Positions 17,566 to 25,858 of a stretch of DNA of 64,000 nucleotides are shown one piece after another. The notes under the pieces were generated by a model. That model ran no database searches, had not been told where the DNA came from, and saw nothing but the letters and a program-made list of their open reading frames with translations. The DNA is from Limimaricola variabilis (lineage in GTDB: Bacteria; Pseudomonadota; Alphaproteobacteria; Rhodobacterales; Rhodobacteraceae), in the NCBI RefSeq assembly GCF_014195545.1, contig NZ_JACIBX010000007.1, forward strand, positions 1-64,000, written 5' to 3'. Each line of letters starts with the position of its first letter. The stretch's first letter is position 1. Made by a program: the position numbers and the translations under genes.

Positions 17566-18350
17566 GCCTCGAGATCGACGGCATCGGGATCGCCTTTGGC
17601 GGCATCAAGGCCGTGGACGGGGTGAGCTTCACCGCCAAGCCGGGTGAGGTGACCTCGATCATCGGTCCGAACGGCGCCGGCAAGACGACGCTGTTCAACC
17701 TCGTCTCCGGCGTCTACCGCGCGAGTTCGGGGACCGTGCGCATCGACGGGCGCGACGTGACCGGCCTGCCGGCGCATGAGCTGGCGCGATGCGGCATGGC
17801 CCGCACCTTCCAGAACCTGCAGGTCTTTCCGCAGATGACCGCGCTCGACAACGTCATGACCGGCTGCCACATGCAGGAGAAATCGAACCTGCTGGCCGAT
17901 CTTCTGGGCCTCGGCCCGGCACGGCGTGCGACCGCTCGAAGCCGCGACGCCGCCATGGCCGCGCTGGCGCGCGCGGGGCTTGCCGATCTCGCGCATCGCC
18001 CGGCTTCGGAGATGTCCTACGGCCAGCTCAAGCGGCTGGAGATCGCGCGCGCGCTGGTCACCGGCTGCACGATCCTGCTGCTCGACGAACCGGCGGCGGG
18101 CTGCAACGCAGTGGAGACCCGCGAGGTCGACGACCTGATCCACGCCATCGCCGAGGAGGGAAAGACCGTGGTGCTGATCGAACACGACATGCGGATGGTC
18201 ATGCGCATCTCGTCGCACATCGTGGTGCTCGATCAGGGCCGCAAGATCGCCGAGGGCGGGCCCGAGGAGATCCGCACCAACAGCCAGGTCATCGCCGCCT
18301 ATCTGGGCGTGCATGGCGCTGCCGAAGCCGAGGCCGCCGCCCATGGCTGA
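17562..18350 (+). CDS. livG: LivG-type ABC transporter ATP-binding protein
   Basis: A 262-aa ATPase. Walker A is GPNGAGKTT near residue 36, the ABC signature is MSYGQLKRLEIARAL near 150, and Walker B is ILLLDEP near 168 followed by AAGCNAVE, the HAAT-family variant of the D-loop. The switch His is in IEHDM. It begins inside the end of livM (ATGA) and overlaps livF by 8 bases. Confidence 0.94.
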   Translation: MSLEIDGIGIAFGGIKAVDGVSFTAKPGEVTSIIGPNGAGKTTLFNLVSGVYRASSGTVRIDGRDVTGLPAHELARCGMARTFQNLQVFPQMTALDNVMTGCHMQEKSNLLADLLGLGPARRATARSRDAAMAALARAGLADLAHRPASEMSYGQLKRLEIARALVTGCTILLLDEPAAGCNAVETREVDDLIHAIAEEGKTVVLIEHDMRMVMRISSHIVVLDQGRKIAEGGPEEIRTNSQVIAAYLGVHGAAEAEAAAHG

Positions 18351-19062
18351 GACCACCGAACCGCTCCTGTCGATCACCGGCCTGCGGAGTGCCTATGGGC
18401 CGATCGAGGTGCTGCATGGCATCGATCTCACTGTGAGGGAGGGCGAGATCGTCTCGCTGGTCGGGGCCAATGGCGCAGGCAAGACGACCCTGATGCGCTG
18501 TATCTCCGGCGTGCAGCCGATCAAGGCGGGGGCCATCCGCCTCGCGGGAGAGGATATCGCCCGCCGCCCCGACCACGCCCGTGCAAGCCTCGGCATCGCC
18601 CATTCGCCGGAAGGCCGGCAGATCTTCGGAGATCTGAGCGTGTCCGAGAACCTCGCGCTGGGCGGCTATCACCGCCGTGACGCGCTCGGTCCCGACATGG
18701 AGGAGGTGTATCGCCTGTTCCCGATCCTGCGCGACAAGTCGGCCCTGCCGGCGGGCGGGCTGTCGGGTGGGCAGCAGCAGATGCTCGCCATCGGTCGCGC
18801 CATCATGGGCCGGCCGCGGCTTCTGCTGCTCGACGAGCCGTCGATGGGCCTTGCCCCGGTGCTGGTCGATCAGGTTTTCGCGGTGGTGAAGAGCCTGCGC
18901 GATCGCGGTGTGACGCTGCTGATGGTCGAGCAGAACGCCTATGCGGCGCTGTCGATCGCGGATCGCGGCTATGTCATGGAGCAGGGCGAGATCACGCTAT
19001 CGGGCTTGGCCTCCGAGCTGATCGCCGACCCGCGCATCCGCGAAGCCTATCTCGGCGCCTGA
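18343..19062 (+). CDS. livF: LivF-type ABC transporter ATP-binding protein
   Basis: A 239-aa ATPase. Walker A is GANGAGKTT near residue 39, the ABC signature is LSGGQQQMLAIGRAIM near 140, Walker B is LLLLDEPSMGLAP near 160, and the switch segment is VEQNAYAAL. The start at 18343 (MAETTEPLL) is inside the end of livG; an in-frame ATG at 18313 lies further inside livG and is not preferred. It is the last gene of the transporter operon. Confidence 0.94.
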   Translation: MAETTEPLLSITGLRSAYGPIEVLHGIDLTVREGEIVSLVGANGAGKTTLMRCISGVQPIKAGAIRLAGEDIARRPDHARASLGIAHSPEGRQIFGDLSVSENLALGGYHRRDALGPDMEEVYRLFPILRDKSALPAGGLSGGQQQMLAIGRAIMGRPRLLLLDEPSMGLAPVLVDQVFAVVKSLRDRGVTLLMVEQNAYAALSIADRGYVMEQGEITLSGLASELIADPRIREAYLGA

Positions 19063-19200
19063 CGGCGGCATCCCACAACTTCCGCTTGTACGGAGCGGCG
19101 GGCGGCCCCAGGGTCATGGCATGACCGAGATCCTGCGCATTCCGCCCTCGACAGGCCGACCGCCTCTTCAAGCGCGCTTCACCGCCGGGGAGGGCGCGAA

Positions 19201-19779
19201 TTGGCGATCGTGCTGCCGGGGTTGCGCTATGGCTGCGGCCGTCCGCTGCTGCATAGCACCGCTGCCTTGTTCGAGCGGACAGGCTGCGACGTAGCGCGGC
19301 TGGCGTTCGATTATGCCGAGGATGAGGCCTTCCTGGGCGCCCCCGATGCCGAGCAGTTCGCCCGCATCGCGGCGGATGGGCGGGATGTCGTGGCGCATCT
19401 GTCGGCCATGCGCCCCTACGAGCGGGTTTGGCTGATCGGCAAATCACTCGGCACGCTGTCGATGGTCGCGGCCCTGTCGGCCGGGCTTTGCGCCCCGGAA
19501 CGGACCCGGGCTATCTGGCTGACCCCGAGTCTGCTCGGCACGCCGCTCTTGTCCTGGATGCGCGACTGGCCGGGAAGGGGATTGGCGGTGCTGGGAACCG
19601 AGGATCCCTCCAACCGCGCGGAACTGCGCCAAGCCCTCAGGCGACAGTTTGGGCTGACCCTGTACATGGTGACGGGGGCTGATCATGGCTTTGATCATGT
19701 CGAGGGGCCTGACGCCGCGCAGCGGGCCGTCGCCGAAGCCATCTATGCAGTGAGAGAGTGGAGAGAGCGGGAGCTCTGA
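19201..19779 (+). CDS. Alpha/beta-hydrolase-like protein, start possibly lost to a frameshift
   Basis: A 192-aa protein with an alpha/beta-hydrolase layout: IVLPGLRYGCGRPLL at the start (oxyanion region), the nucleophile elbow IGKSLGTLS near residue 79, and a late His in TGADHGFDHVEG near 162. As read, translation begins at TTG 19201 with GGAGGG upstream. An ATG at 19121 in another frame gives MTEILRIPPSTGRPPLQARF, then TAGEGAN, and runs exactly to this point. One extra base at 19200-19201 would join the two into a protein of about 219 aa. Either a 1-base deletion (natural or sequencing) or a true TTG start is possible. The specific substrate is unknown. Confidence 0.75.
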   Translation: MAIVLPGLRYGCGRPLLHSTAALFERTGCDVARLAFDYAEDEAFLGAPDAEQFARIAADGRDVVAHLSAMRPYERVWLIGKSLGTLSMVAALSAGLCAPERTRAIWLTPSLLGTPLLSWMRDWPGRGLAVLGTEDPSNRAELRQALRRQFGLTLYMVTGADHGFDHVEGPDAAQRAVAEAIYAVREWREREL

Positions 19780-19785
19780 CGCTCG

Positions 19786-19816
19786 AAAAAGCGAAGGGGG
19801 CCAGCTGGCCCCCTTC
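19786..19816 (-). terminator. Rho-independent terminator of the dpp operon
   Basis: A perfect 12-bp palindrome (GAAGGGGGCCAG / CTGGCCCCCTTC, 19793-19816) begins 5 bases after the dppF stop. On the minus strand it is followed by GCTTTTTCG, a fair T run. It also separates dppF from the convergent hydrolase gene and may stop that transcript too. Confidence 0.8.
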
Positions 19817-19821
19817 TCCGT

Positions 19822-20844
19822 TCAGCTTTCCGGCGCCTCGGCCGAGGGCTTGCCCTCACCCTCGGGAAAGAAGCAGGCTGACTTCTGGACGTTCCCGTCG
19901 AGCAGCGGCCGCGCGGCGCGGCACTTCTCCTGTGCCTTCCAGCAGCGCGGTGCGAAGGCGCAGCCCGGCGGCACCGCGAGCGGCGAGGGCAGCTCGCCTT
20001 CGAGCTTGATCCGCTCCTTGGCGGCTTCCGGGTCGGCCCGCGGCGTCGCCGACAGCAACGCCTTGGTATAGGGATGCTGCGGGTTGTCGAAGATCATCTC
20101 CTTCGGACCCGTCTCCACCGCCCGGCCCAGATACATCACCGTCACCTCGTCGGCGACGTGACGCACCACCGACAGGTCGTGGCTGATGAACAGGTACGCC
20201 AGCTGCATCCTCTCCTGCAGGTCGATTAGCAGGTTCAGCACCGAGGACTGGATCGACACGTCGAGCGCCGAGACCGGCTCGTCGAGCACCAGCACTTCCG
20301 GCTCCAGCATCAGCGCCCGGCCGATCGCCACGCGCTGGCGCTGCCCGCCCGAGAACATGTGCGGGTAGCGGTCGAAATGCTCGGGCCGCAGACCCACCAG
20401 ACGCAGCATCTCGCGCGCCTTGGCCTCGCGCTCCGACGCCGGCATGTCGGGCCGGTTGATGAGCAGCGGCTCCATCAGGATCTGGCCGATCCGCTGGCGC
20501 GGGTTGAGCGAGCCGTAGGGATCCTGGAACACGATCTGCACCTTCGAGCGCAGGCCCTTCCAGGCATCGGGGGTGGCGTTGGTCCCGGAGATCTCCAGAT
20601 CGCCGCGGGTCGGCTCCTCGATCAGCGTCACGACTCGGGCGAGGGTGGACTTGCCGCAGCCCGATTCACCGACCACCGCCAGCGTGCGGCCCGGCGTCAG
20701 TTCGAAATCGAGATCCGACAGCGCGCGCACCACGCGGGGCTTGGCGAACAGCCCGCCGCCCACCTCGTAATGGCGCGTCAGCCCGCGTGCGGTGACGACG
20801 GGGCCGGTCTTTGCGGTCGGGGCGTCTGTGGTCACGGCACTCAC
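19822..20844 (-). CDS. dppF: Dpp/Opp-type peptide ABC transporter ATP-binding protein (DppF-like)
   Basis: A 340-aa ATPase. Walker A is GESGCGKST near residue 57, the Q-loop is [13 protein letters not shown], the signature is [15 protein letters not shown] near 165, and Walker B is [12 protein letters not shown] near 185. The C-terminal oligopeptide-transporter domain has the Cys-rich pattern [14 protein letters not shown] near 300, which in this family can bind an Fe-S or metal centre. The GTG start at 20844 overlaps the dppD stop (GTGA); upstream in-frame Met codons lie inside dppD. Confidence 0.93.
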   Translation of the reverse strand: MSAVTTDAPTAKTGPVVTARGLTRHYEVGGGLFAKPRVVRALSDLDFELTPGRTLAVVGESGCGKSTLARVVTLIEEPTRGDLEISGTNATPDAWKGLRSKVQIVFQDPYGSLNPRQRIGQILMEPLLINRPDMPASEREAKAREMLRLVGLRPEHFDRYPHMFSGGQRQRVAIGRALMLEPEVLVLDEPVSALDVSIQSSVLNLLIDLQERMQLAYLFISHDLSVVRHVADEVTVMYLGRAVETGPKEMIFDNPQHPYTKALLSATPRADPEAAKERIKLEGELPSPLAVPPGCAFAPRCWKAQEKCRAARPLLDGNVQKSACFFPEGEGKPSAEAPES

Positions 20845-21818
20845 GAGGCGAGCCTTTCGTCGGTGTTGAGCGGGTAGTGGCAGCGCGCGAGGCCGAGATC
20901 CGGCCCGCGCGGCGCCGGGGGCACCTTGCGGCAATGATCATCCGCATAGGGGCAGCGTGGCGAGAACAGGCAGCCCTGCGGCCGGTCGAACTGGCCGGGC
21001 ACCACGCCGGGAATGGTCGGCAGCCGCCTGTCGGTCGCGCGCTCGGGCAGGGCCGCGAGCAGCGCCGAGGTGTAGGGGTGGTGCGGCGACCGGAACAGCG
21101 GGCGCACCGGCTGCTCCTCGACCTTCTGGCCGGCGTAATGGACCGAGACGCGCTGGGCGGTCTCGGCCACCACGCCCATGTCGTGTGTGATCAGCACGAG
21201 GCCCATGCCGGTCTCGTCCCTCAGCCGCACCAGCAGATCGAGGATCTGCGCCTGGATCGTCACGTCGAGCGCCGTGGTCGGCTCGTCGGCGATCAGGAGC
21301 TTTGGATTGCAGGAGATCGCCATGGCGATCATCACCCGCTGGTTCATGCCGCCCGACATCTGGTGCGGGAAGGCCTTGAGCCGCTGCTCCGGATCGGGGA
21401 TGCCGACCAGTTCGAACAGCTCCAGCGCGCGCGCCTGCGCGGCCTTGCGGTCCATGCCGAGATGGATCTTCAGCGCCTCGCGGATCTGGAAACCCACGGT
21501 GAAGCACGGGTTCAGCGAGGACATCGGCTCCTGGAAGATCATCGCCAGGTCCTTACCGACGATCTTGCGGCGGGCGCGGGCGGACATCTTCGACAGGTCG
21601 TGCCCGTCGAAGACCATCTCGTCGGCCGTCACCTTGGCGGTCCAGGGCAAGAGCCCCATCAGCGCCAGCATCGACACCGACTTGCCCGATCCGCTTTCGC
21701 CGACGATGGCCAGCACGTCGCCCTTGTCGACGTCGAGATCGACTTGGTCGACGGCGCGGAAGCGGCCGCCGGTGGTCGCGAACTCGACCGAGAGGTTGCG
21801 CAGTCTCAGAAGGCTCAT
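20841..21818 (-). CDS. dppD: Dpp/Opp-type peptide ABC transporter ATP-binding protein (DppD-like)
   Basis: A 325-aa ATPase partner of DppF. Walker A is GESGSGKSV near residue 40, the Q-loop is [15 protein letters not shown], the signature is [15 protein letters not shown] near 156, and Walker B is [12 protein letters not shown] near 175. The C-terminal Cys pattern [14 protein letters not shown] is near 290. It lies 4 bases downstream of dppC. The exact substrate class (di- or oligopeptide, or another oligomer) is not fixed by sequence. Confidence 0.93.
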   Translation of the reverse strand: MSLLRLRNLSVEFATTGGRFRAVDQVDLDVDKGDVLAIVGESGSGKSVSMLALMGLLPWTAKVTADEMVFDGHDLSKMSARARRKIVGKDLAMIFQEPMSSLNPCFTVGFQIREALKIHLGMDRKAAQARALELFELVGIPDPEQRLKAFPHQMSGGMNQRVMIAMAISCNPKLLIADEPTTALDVTIQAQILDLLVRLRDETGMGLVLITHDMGVVAETAQRVSVHYAGQKVEEQPVRPLFRSPHHPYTSALLAALPERATDRRLPTIPGVVPGQFDRPQGCLFSPRCPYADDHCRKVPPAPRGPDLGLARCHYPLNTDERLAS

Positions 21819-21822
21819 GAGA

Positions 21823-22731
21823 TCAGCTCCGCTTCAGTTTCGGGTCGAGCGCGTCGCGCAGGCCGTCGCCCATCAGGTTGATGGCGAGCACGGTGATCAG
21901 GATCGCCAGGCCGGGCAGGGTGACCACCCACCAGGCGCGCAGGATGAACTCGCGCGCCTCGGCCAGCATGGTGCCCCATTCGGGGGTCGGCGGCTGCGCG
22001 CCCATGCCGAGGAAGCCTAGCGCCGCGGCGTCGAGGATCGCGGTCGAGAAGGACAGCGCGGCCTGCACGATGATCGGCGCGAGGCAGTTCGGCAGCACGG
22101 TGACGAACATCAGCCGCCACAGACCGGCGCCCGCGACGCGGGCCGAGGTGACGTAGTCCTTGCCCATCTCGCCGATCACGCTCGCGCGGGTGAGGCGCAC
22201 GTAATGCGGCTGCAGCACGATCGCGATGGCGATCATCGCATTCAACAGCGACGGCCCCAGGATCGCCACCAGCACCAGCGCCAGCAGCAGCGACGGGAAG
22301 GCGAGGATGATGTCCATCAGGCGCATGATCAGCGCGTCGAGCCATTTCGGGGAGAAGCCGGCGAGCAGGCCCAGCAGGATGCCGCCGGAGGCCGCGATCA
22401 CCACCACGACGATGCCCACGAAGAAGGAGTAGCGCGCCCCGTTCAGAAGCCGCGAGAGCATGTCGCGGCCCAGAGGGTCGGTGCCCAGCGGGAAGGTCCA
22501 GCTGCCGCCCTCCTGCCAGACCGGCGGGACCAGCGTGAACGCGCGGAACTGCTGGGTGGGGTCGTGCGGCGCGATCCACGGCGCGGTGGCGGCGACGAAG
22601 ACGAAGGCCAGGAAGACCCAGAAGCCGAACACCGCGCCGCGGTTTTCGCGGAAGTAGAACCAGAACTCGCGCAGCCGGCCGGGGCGCTTCTCGACCTGGG
22701 TTTCCACCTCTTTGGAGAGTGCGTGGTCCAT
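21823..22731 (-). CDS. dppC: Dpp/Opp-type ABC transporter permease (DppC-like)
   Basis: A 302-aa inner-membrane permease. The N-terminal cytoplasmic segment (1 to about 30) is followed by one helix, a periplasmic loop with the family motif HDPTQQF / [20 protein letters not shown], then five helices. The permease EAA loop is [20 protein letters not shown] near 200. The start at 22731 overlaps the dppB stop as TGATG; a longer frame upstream is only dppB in another frame. Confidence 0.93.
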   Translation of the reverse strand: MDHALSKEVETQVEKRPGRLREFWFYFRENRGAVFGFWVFLAFVFVAATAPWIAPHDPTQQFRAFTLVPPVWQEGGSWTFPLGTDPLGRDMLSRLLNGARYSFFVGIVVVVIAASGGILLGLLAGFSPKWLDALIMRLMDIILAFPSLLLALVLVAILGPSLLNAMIAIAIVLQPHYVRLTRASVIGEMGKDYVTSARVAGAGLWRLMFVTVLPNCLAPIIVQAALSFSTAILDAAALGFLGMGAQPPTPEWGTMLAEAREFILRAWWVVTLPGLAILITVLAINLMGDGLRDALDPKLKRS

Positions 22732-23738
22732 CAGCGCTTCCTGATCTTGGGGTTGATGAGGCCGTAGAGCAGGTCGACGGTCAGGTTCACCACCATCACC
22801 ATCACGGCGATGAGCAGCAGCCCGCCCTGCACGACCGGGTAGTCGCGGCGAAAGATCGAATCGACCATCCACTTGCCGATGCCCGGCCAGGAGAAGATCG
22901 TCTCGGTGAGGATCGCCCCGGCGAGCAGCGTGCCCACCGAGAGGCCGATCACGGTGATCACCGGGATCAGCGCGTTCCTGAGCGCGTGCATCCCGTTGAT
23001 CCGGCCCGGCGGCAGGCCCTTGGCCCGCGCGGTGCGGATGTAGTCCTCGCCCAGCACCTCGAGCATCGCCGAACGGGTCTGGCGCGCGATCACCGCGAGC
23101 GGGATGGTACCGAGCACGATCGTCGGCAGGATCAGGTGCCGCACCGCGGAGGTGAAGGCGCCGTCCTGGCCCGACAGCAGGCTGTCGATCAGCATGAAGC
23201 CGGTGACGTCGTCGAAATAATAGAGCAGGTCGATCCGGCCCGAGACCGGCGTCCAGCCGAGATTGCCGGAGAAGACGATGATCAGCAGCAGCGCCCACCA
23301 GAAGATCGGCATCGAGTAGCCGACCAAGGCCGTCGACATCAGCGTCCTGTCGAACAGCTTGCCGCGGTTCATCGCCGCGATCACCCCCGCCGGAAGGCCC
23401 AGAGCCACCGCGAAGATCATCGCGCAGATCGACAGCTCCAGCGTCGCCGGGAACAGCGCGAAGAACTCGTCCCAGACGGGCTTCTTGGTGACGTAGCTGG
23501 TGCCCAGATCACCCTGCAGCACGCCCGTCAGGTAGTCCCAGTACTGGGCCAGGATGGGGCGGTCGAAGCCGAACTGCACGACGAGTTCGTCGTAGCGTTC
23601 CTGCGTCATGCCGCGCTCGCCAGCCATGACGATGATCGGATCGCCCGGCAGCACCCGGATGAAGGCGAAGGAGATGAGCGTGACGCCGATGAAGGTCGGC
23701 AGGAAGGTCGCGAAGCGCGACAGCACGTAGCGCAGCAT
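22731..23738 (-). CDS. dppB: Dpp/Opp-type ABC transporter permease (DppB-like)
   Basis: A 335-aa permease with six hydrophobic segments. The N-terminus MLRYVLSRFATFLPTFIGVT and LPGDP near 31 are typical of DppB/OppB. The EAA-type loop is RTARAKGLPPGRINGMHALR near 228. It forms the channel with DppC. It is the first gene of the dppBCDF block, 313 bases after dppA. Confidence 0.94.
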   Translation of the reverse strand: MLRYVLSRFATFLPTFIGVTLISFAFIRVLPGDPIIVMAGERGMTQERYDELVVQFGFDRPILAQYWDYLTGVLQGDLGTSYVTKKPVWDEFFALFPATLELSICAMIFAVALGLPAGVIAAMNRGKLFDRTLMSTALVGYSMPIFWWALLLIIVFSGNLGWTPVSGRIDLLYYFDDVTGFMLIDSLLSGQDGAFTSAVRHLILPTIVLGTIPLAVIARQTRSAMLEVLGEDYIRTARAKGLPPGRINGMHALRNALIPVITVIGLSVGTLLAGAILTETIFSWPGIGKWMVDSIFRRDYPVVQGGLLLIAVMVMVVNLTVDLLYGLINPKIRKR

Positions 23739-24051
23739 CTAGCGGCCCGCCTTGCTGGGGACCGGTCGCACGGGGGCGGCGGGTCCGATGGAATGGGGGA
23801 TGACCATGCCGGTACGGGTCTCCTGTTGCTTGGCAATCGGGGTCTCGGTCGGCGGCGGCCCGTGGCAGGGCGGCCTGATGAGCGCGCCTCATATCACACG
23901 GTTCGCGATCCTGTCGAGATTTTGTGATCCTTGACGCGGGGTCTGCCTCAGACTGCGCCGGAGCTGACGCATCGGTCAAGCGGCGGAGCCCGAACACGCG
24001 AAGGGTCCGGGGCCATCACGGCCCCGGACCCTCATGTCGATCTCGCGCGGA
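23739..24051. other. Intergenic region between dppA and dppB
   Basis: This 313-base gap separates the binding-protein gene from the permease genes. It contains a long GC-rich hairpin (entered separately) just after dppA. The remaining roughly 260 bases show no convincing gene, tRNA or strong promoter; a 60-codon plus-strand frame here has no ribosome binding site or recognisable content. Confidence 0.6.
24002..24032 (-). terminator. Strong hairpin after dppA (partial terminator or mRNA-stabilising structure)
   Basis: A 13-bp perfect stem (AGGGTCCGGGGCC / GGCCCCGGACCCT) with a 5-base loop lies 19 bases downstream of the dppA stop. On the minus strand it is not followed by a T run. Hairpins between binding-protein and permease genes often make the binding protein more abundant by stabilising its mRNA or ending part of the transcripts. 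Confidence 0.6.
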
Positions 24052-25635
24052 TTACTCGGCGATCGAGACGTTGTCGAAGATGTGGCCGCCCAGCGGGTGG
24101 ACGACATAGCCCTCGACTTCGGAGCGCATCGGCATCGAGACGACCGAGTGGGCGATGGTGGCCCAGGGCGCCTGCTCCTTGAAGACCTTCTGGGCCTCCT
24201 TGTAGAGCTCGGCGCGCTCTTCCTGCGACGACTTGGTCTTGGCTTCCTGGATCAGGGCCTCGAACTCGTCGTTGCACCACTGCGCGCGGTTCGAACCGCC
24301 GACGCCGTCACAGCCCAGCAGCACGGCGAGGAAGTTGTCCGGATCGCCGTTGTCGCCGGTCCAGCCGAGCAGTACCGCGCCGTCGCGATCCTTGTCCTTC
24401 GAGCGCTCGAGATACTCGCCCCACTCGTAGGAGACGATTTCCACGTCGACGCCGATCTCGGACATGTCTTCCTGGATCAGCTCGGCCATGCGCCGCGCGT
24501 TCGGGTTGTAGGGGCGCTGCACCGGCATCGCCCAGATCTTCATCGACAGGTCCTCGACGCCGGCATCCGCGAGCATCTGCTTGGCGGCTTCCGGATCGTA
24601 GCTGTCGTCCTCGATCTCCTCGTTATAGGACCACATGGTCGGCGGGATCGGGTTCTTGGCGATCTTGCCCGAGCCTTGGAACACCACATCGAGGATCGCC
24701 TGCTTGTCGATCGCCATGTTGAGCGCCTTGCGCACCTCGGGCTTGTCGAACGGCGCCTGAGTCGTGTTGTAGGCGAGGTAGCCGACGTTGAGGCCTTCCT
24801 GCTCCATCACCTCGATGCCCTCGGCTTCCTTCATCGCGGCGATGTCGGCCGGGTTCGGGTAGGGCATGACGTGGCACTCGCCCGCCTGCAGCTTCTGGTA
24901 GCGCACGCTGGCGTCGGGGGTGATCGCGAAGATCAGGTTCTCGACCTTGGCGGGCTCGCCCCAGTAGTCGTCGAAACGCTCGAAGCGGATAACCGCGTCC
25001 TTCTGGTAGGCCACGAACTCGAACGGACCGGTGCCGATCGGCTCCTGGTTGAGCATCTCGGGGTTGTCGGTCAGCGCGTCGGCGTATTCGGCCGACAGGA
25101 TCGAGGCGAAGTCCATCGCCATGTTGGCGATGAAGGGCGCCTCGGGGCGGGTCAGGTTGAACTTGACGGTGTAGTCGTCGACCTTCTCGATGCTCTCGAT
25201 CAGGTCGGGCATCGACATGCCCTGGAAGTATTCCCAGGTGCCGCCCGAGGCGGTGTGGAACGGATGCTCGGGATCGCGCTGCCGCTCGAAGGTGAAGATC
25301 ACGTCATCGGCGTTGAAGTCGCGCGACGGGGTGAAGCGGTCGTTCGAGTGGAACTTGACGCCCTGGCGCAGGATGAAGGTGATCTCGGTGCCATCCTCGG
25401 ACACTTCCCAGCTCTCGGCCAGGCCGGGCACGACGTTGGTGGTGCCGGTCTCGAACTCGACGAGTTGGTTGTAGACGGTGTGCGACGAGGCGTCGAAGGT
25501 GGTGCCGGAGGTATAGAGCGCCGGGTCGAAGCCCTCGGGGCTCCCCTCGGAGCAATAGACCAGGTTCTGGGCCTGTGCCGCGCCGGCGAGCGCGAGCGTA
25601 GCCGCCCCGGCGGCCAACCATGTCTTCATCTTCAT
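24052..25635 (-). CDS. dppA: Dpp/Opp-type ABC transporter substrate-binding protein (DppA-like)
   Basis: A 527-aa periplasmic solute-binding protein of family 5. The signal peptide covers residues 1 to about 23 (MKMKTWLAAGAATLALAGAA). The mature part starts QNLVYCSEGSPEGFDPALYT, and the family-5 signature region lies near residues 70-90 (AESWEVSEDGTEITFILRQG). The start at 25635 has GGGAGA upstream; an earlier in-frame Met would put a charged 28-residue stretch before the signal peptide. Spare Cys residues near 17 and 260 of the mature chain suggest a disulfide as in DppA. Confidence 0.94.
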   Translation of the reverse strand: MKMKTWLAAGAATLALAGAAQAQNLVYCSEGSPEGFDPALYTSGTTFDASSHTVYNQLVEFETGTTNVVPGLAESWEVSEDGTEITFILRQGVKFHSNDRFTPSRDFNADDVIFTFERQRDPEHPFHTASGGTWEYFQGMSMPDLIESIEKVDDYTVKFNLTRPEAPFIANMAMDFASILSAEYADALTDNPEMLNQEPIGTGPFEFVAYQKDAVIRFERFDDYWGEPAKVENLIFAITPDASVRYQKLQAGECHVMPYPNPADIAAMKEAEGIEVMEQEGLNVGYLAYNTTQAPFDKPEVRKALNMAIDKQAILDVVFQGSGKIAKNPIPPTMWSYNEEIEDDSYDPEAAKQMLADAGVEDLSMKIWAMPVQRPYNPNARRMAELIQEDMSEIGVDVEIVSYEWGEYLERSKDKDRDGAVLLGWTGDNGDPDNFLAVLLGCDGVGGSNRAQWCNDEFEALIQEAKTKSSQEERAELYKEAQKVFKEQAPWATIAHSVVSMPMRSEVEGYVVHPLGGHIFDNVSIAE

Positions 25636-25742
25636 GTCGTTCTCCCTGGTGGCCCGACCGTTTTCGGCACAAGCCGTGCCACTCGGTCGATGCGTTGTGA
25701 CGCCACGTTGTCCCAGCACGCCCCGTCAGGCAAGACCCCGCG

Positions 25743-25761
25743 TTCCGCTGACTTCGCGGAA
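25743..25761. promoter_or_regulatory. Inverted repeat between divergent dppA and membrane-protein genes
   Basis: TTCCGC (25743-25748) and GCGGAA (25756-25761) flank a 7-base spacer in the 223-base divergent region. Its position suits an operator, but no regulator gene is nearby and six-base arms can occur by chance at this G+C content. Confidence 0.25.
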
Positions 25762-25858
25762 ACGGGACGGACGGCCGGCTGGGCGGCCAGAGGCGGGATC
25801 GGCTTGCGGTGGCTCGGTCCGGGGGCCATGGTCGCGCCGTTCCCGTATCCGGCGACTC

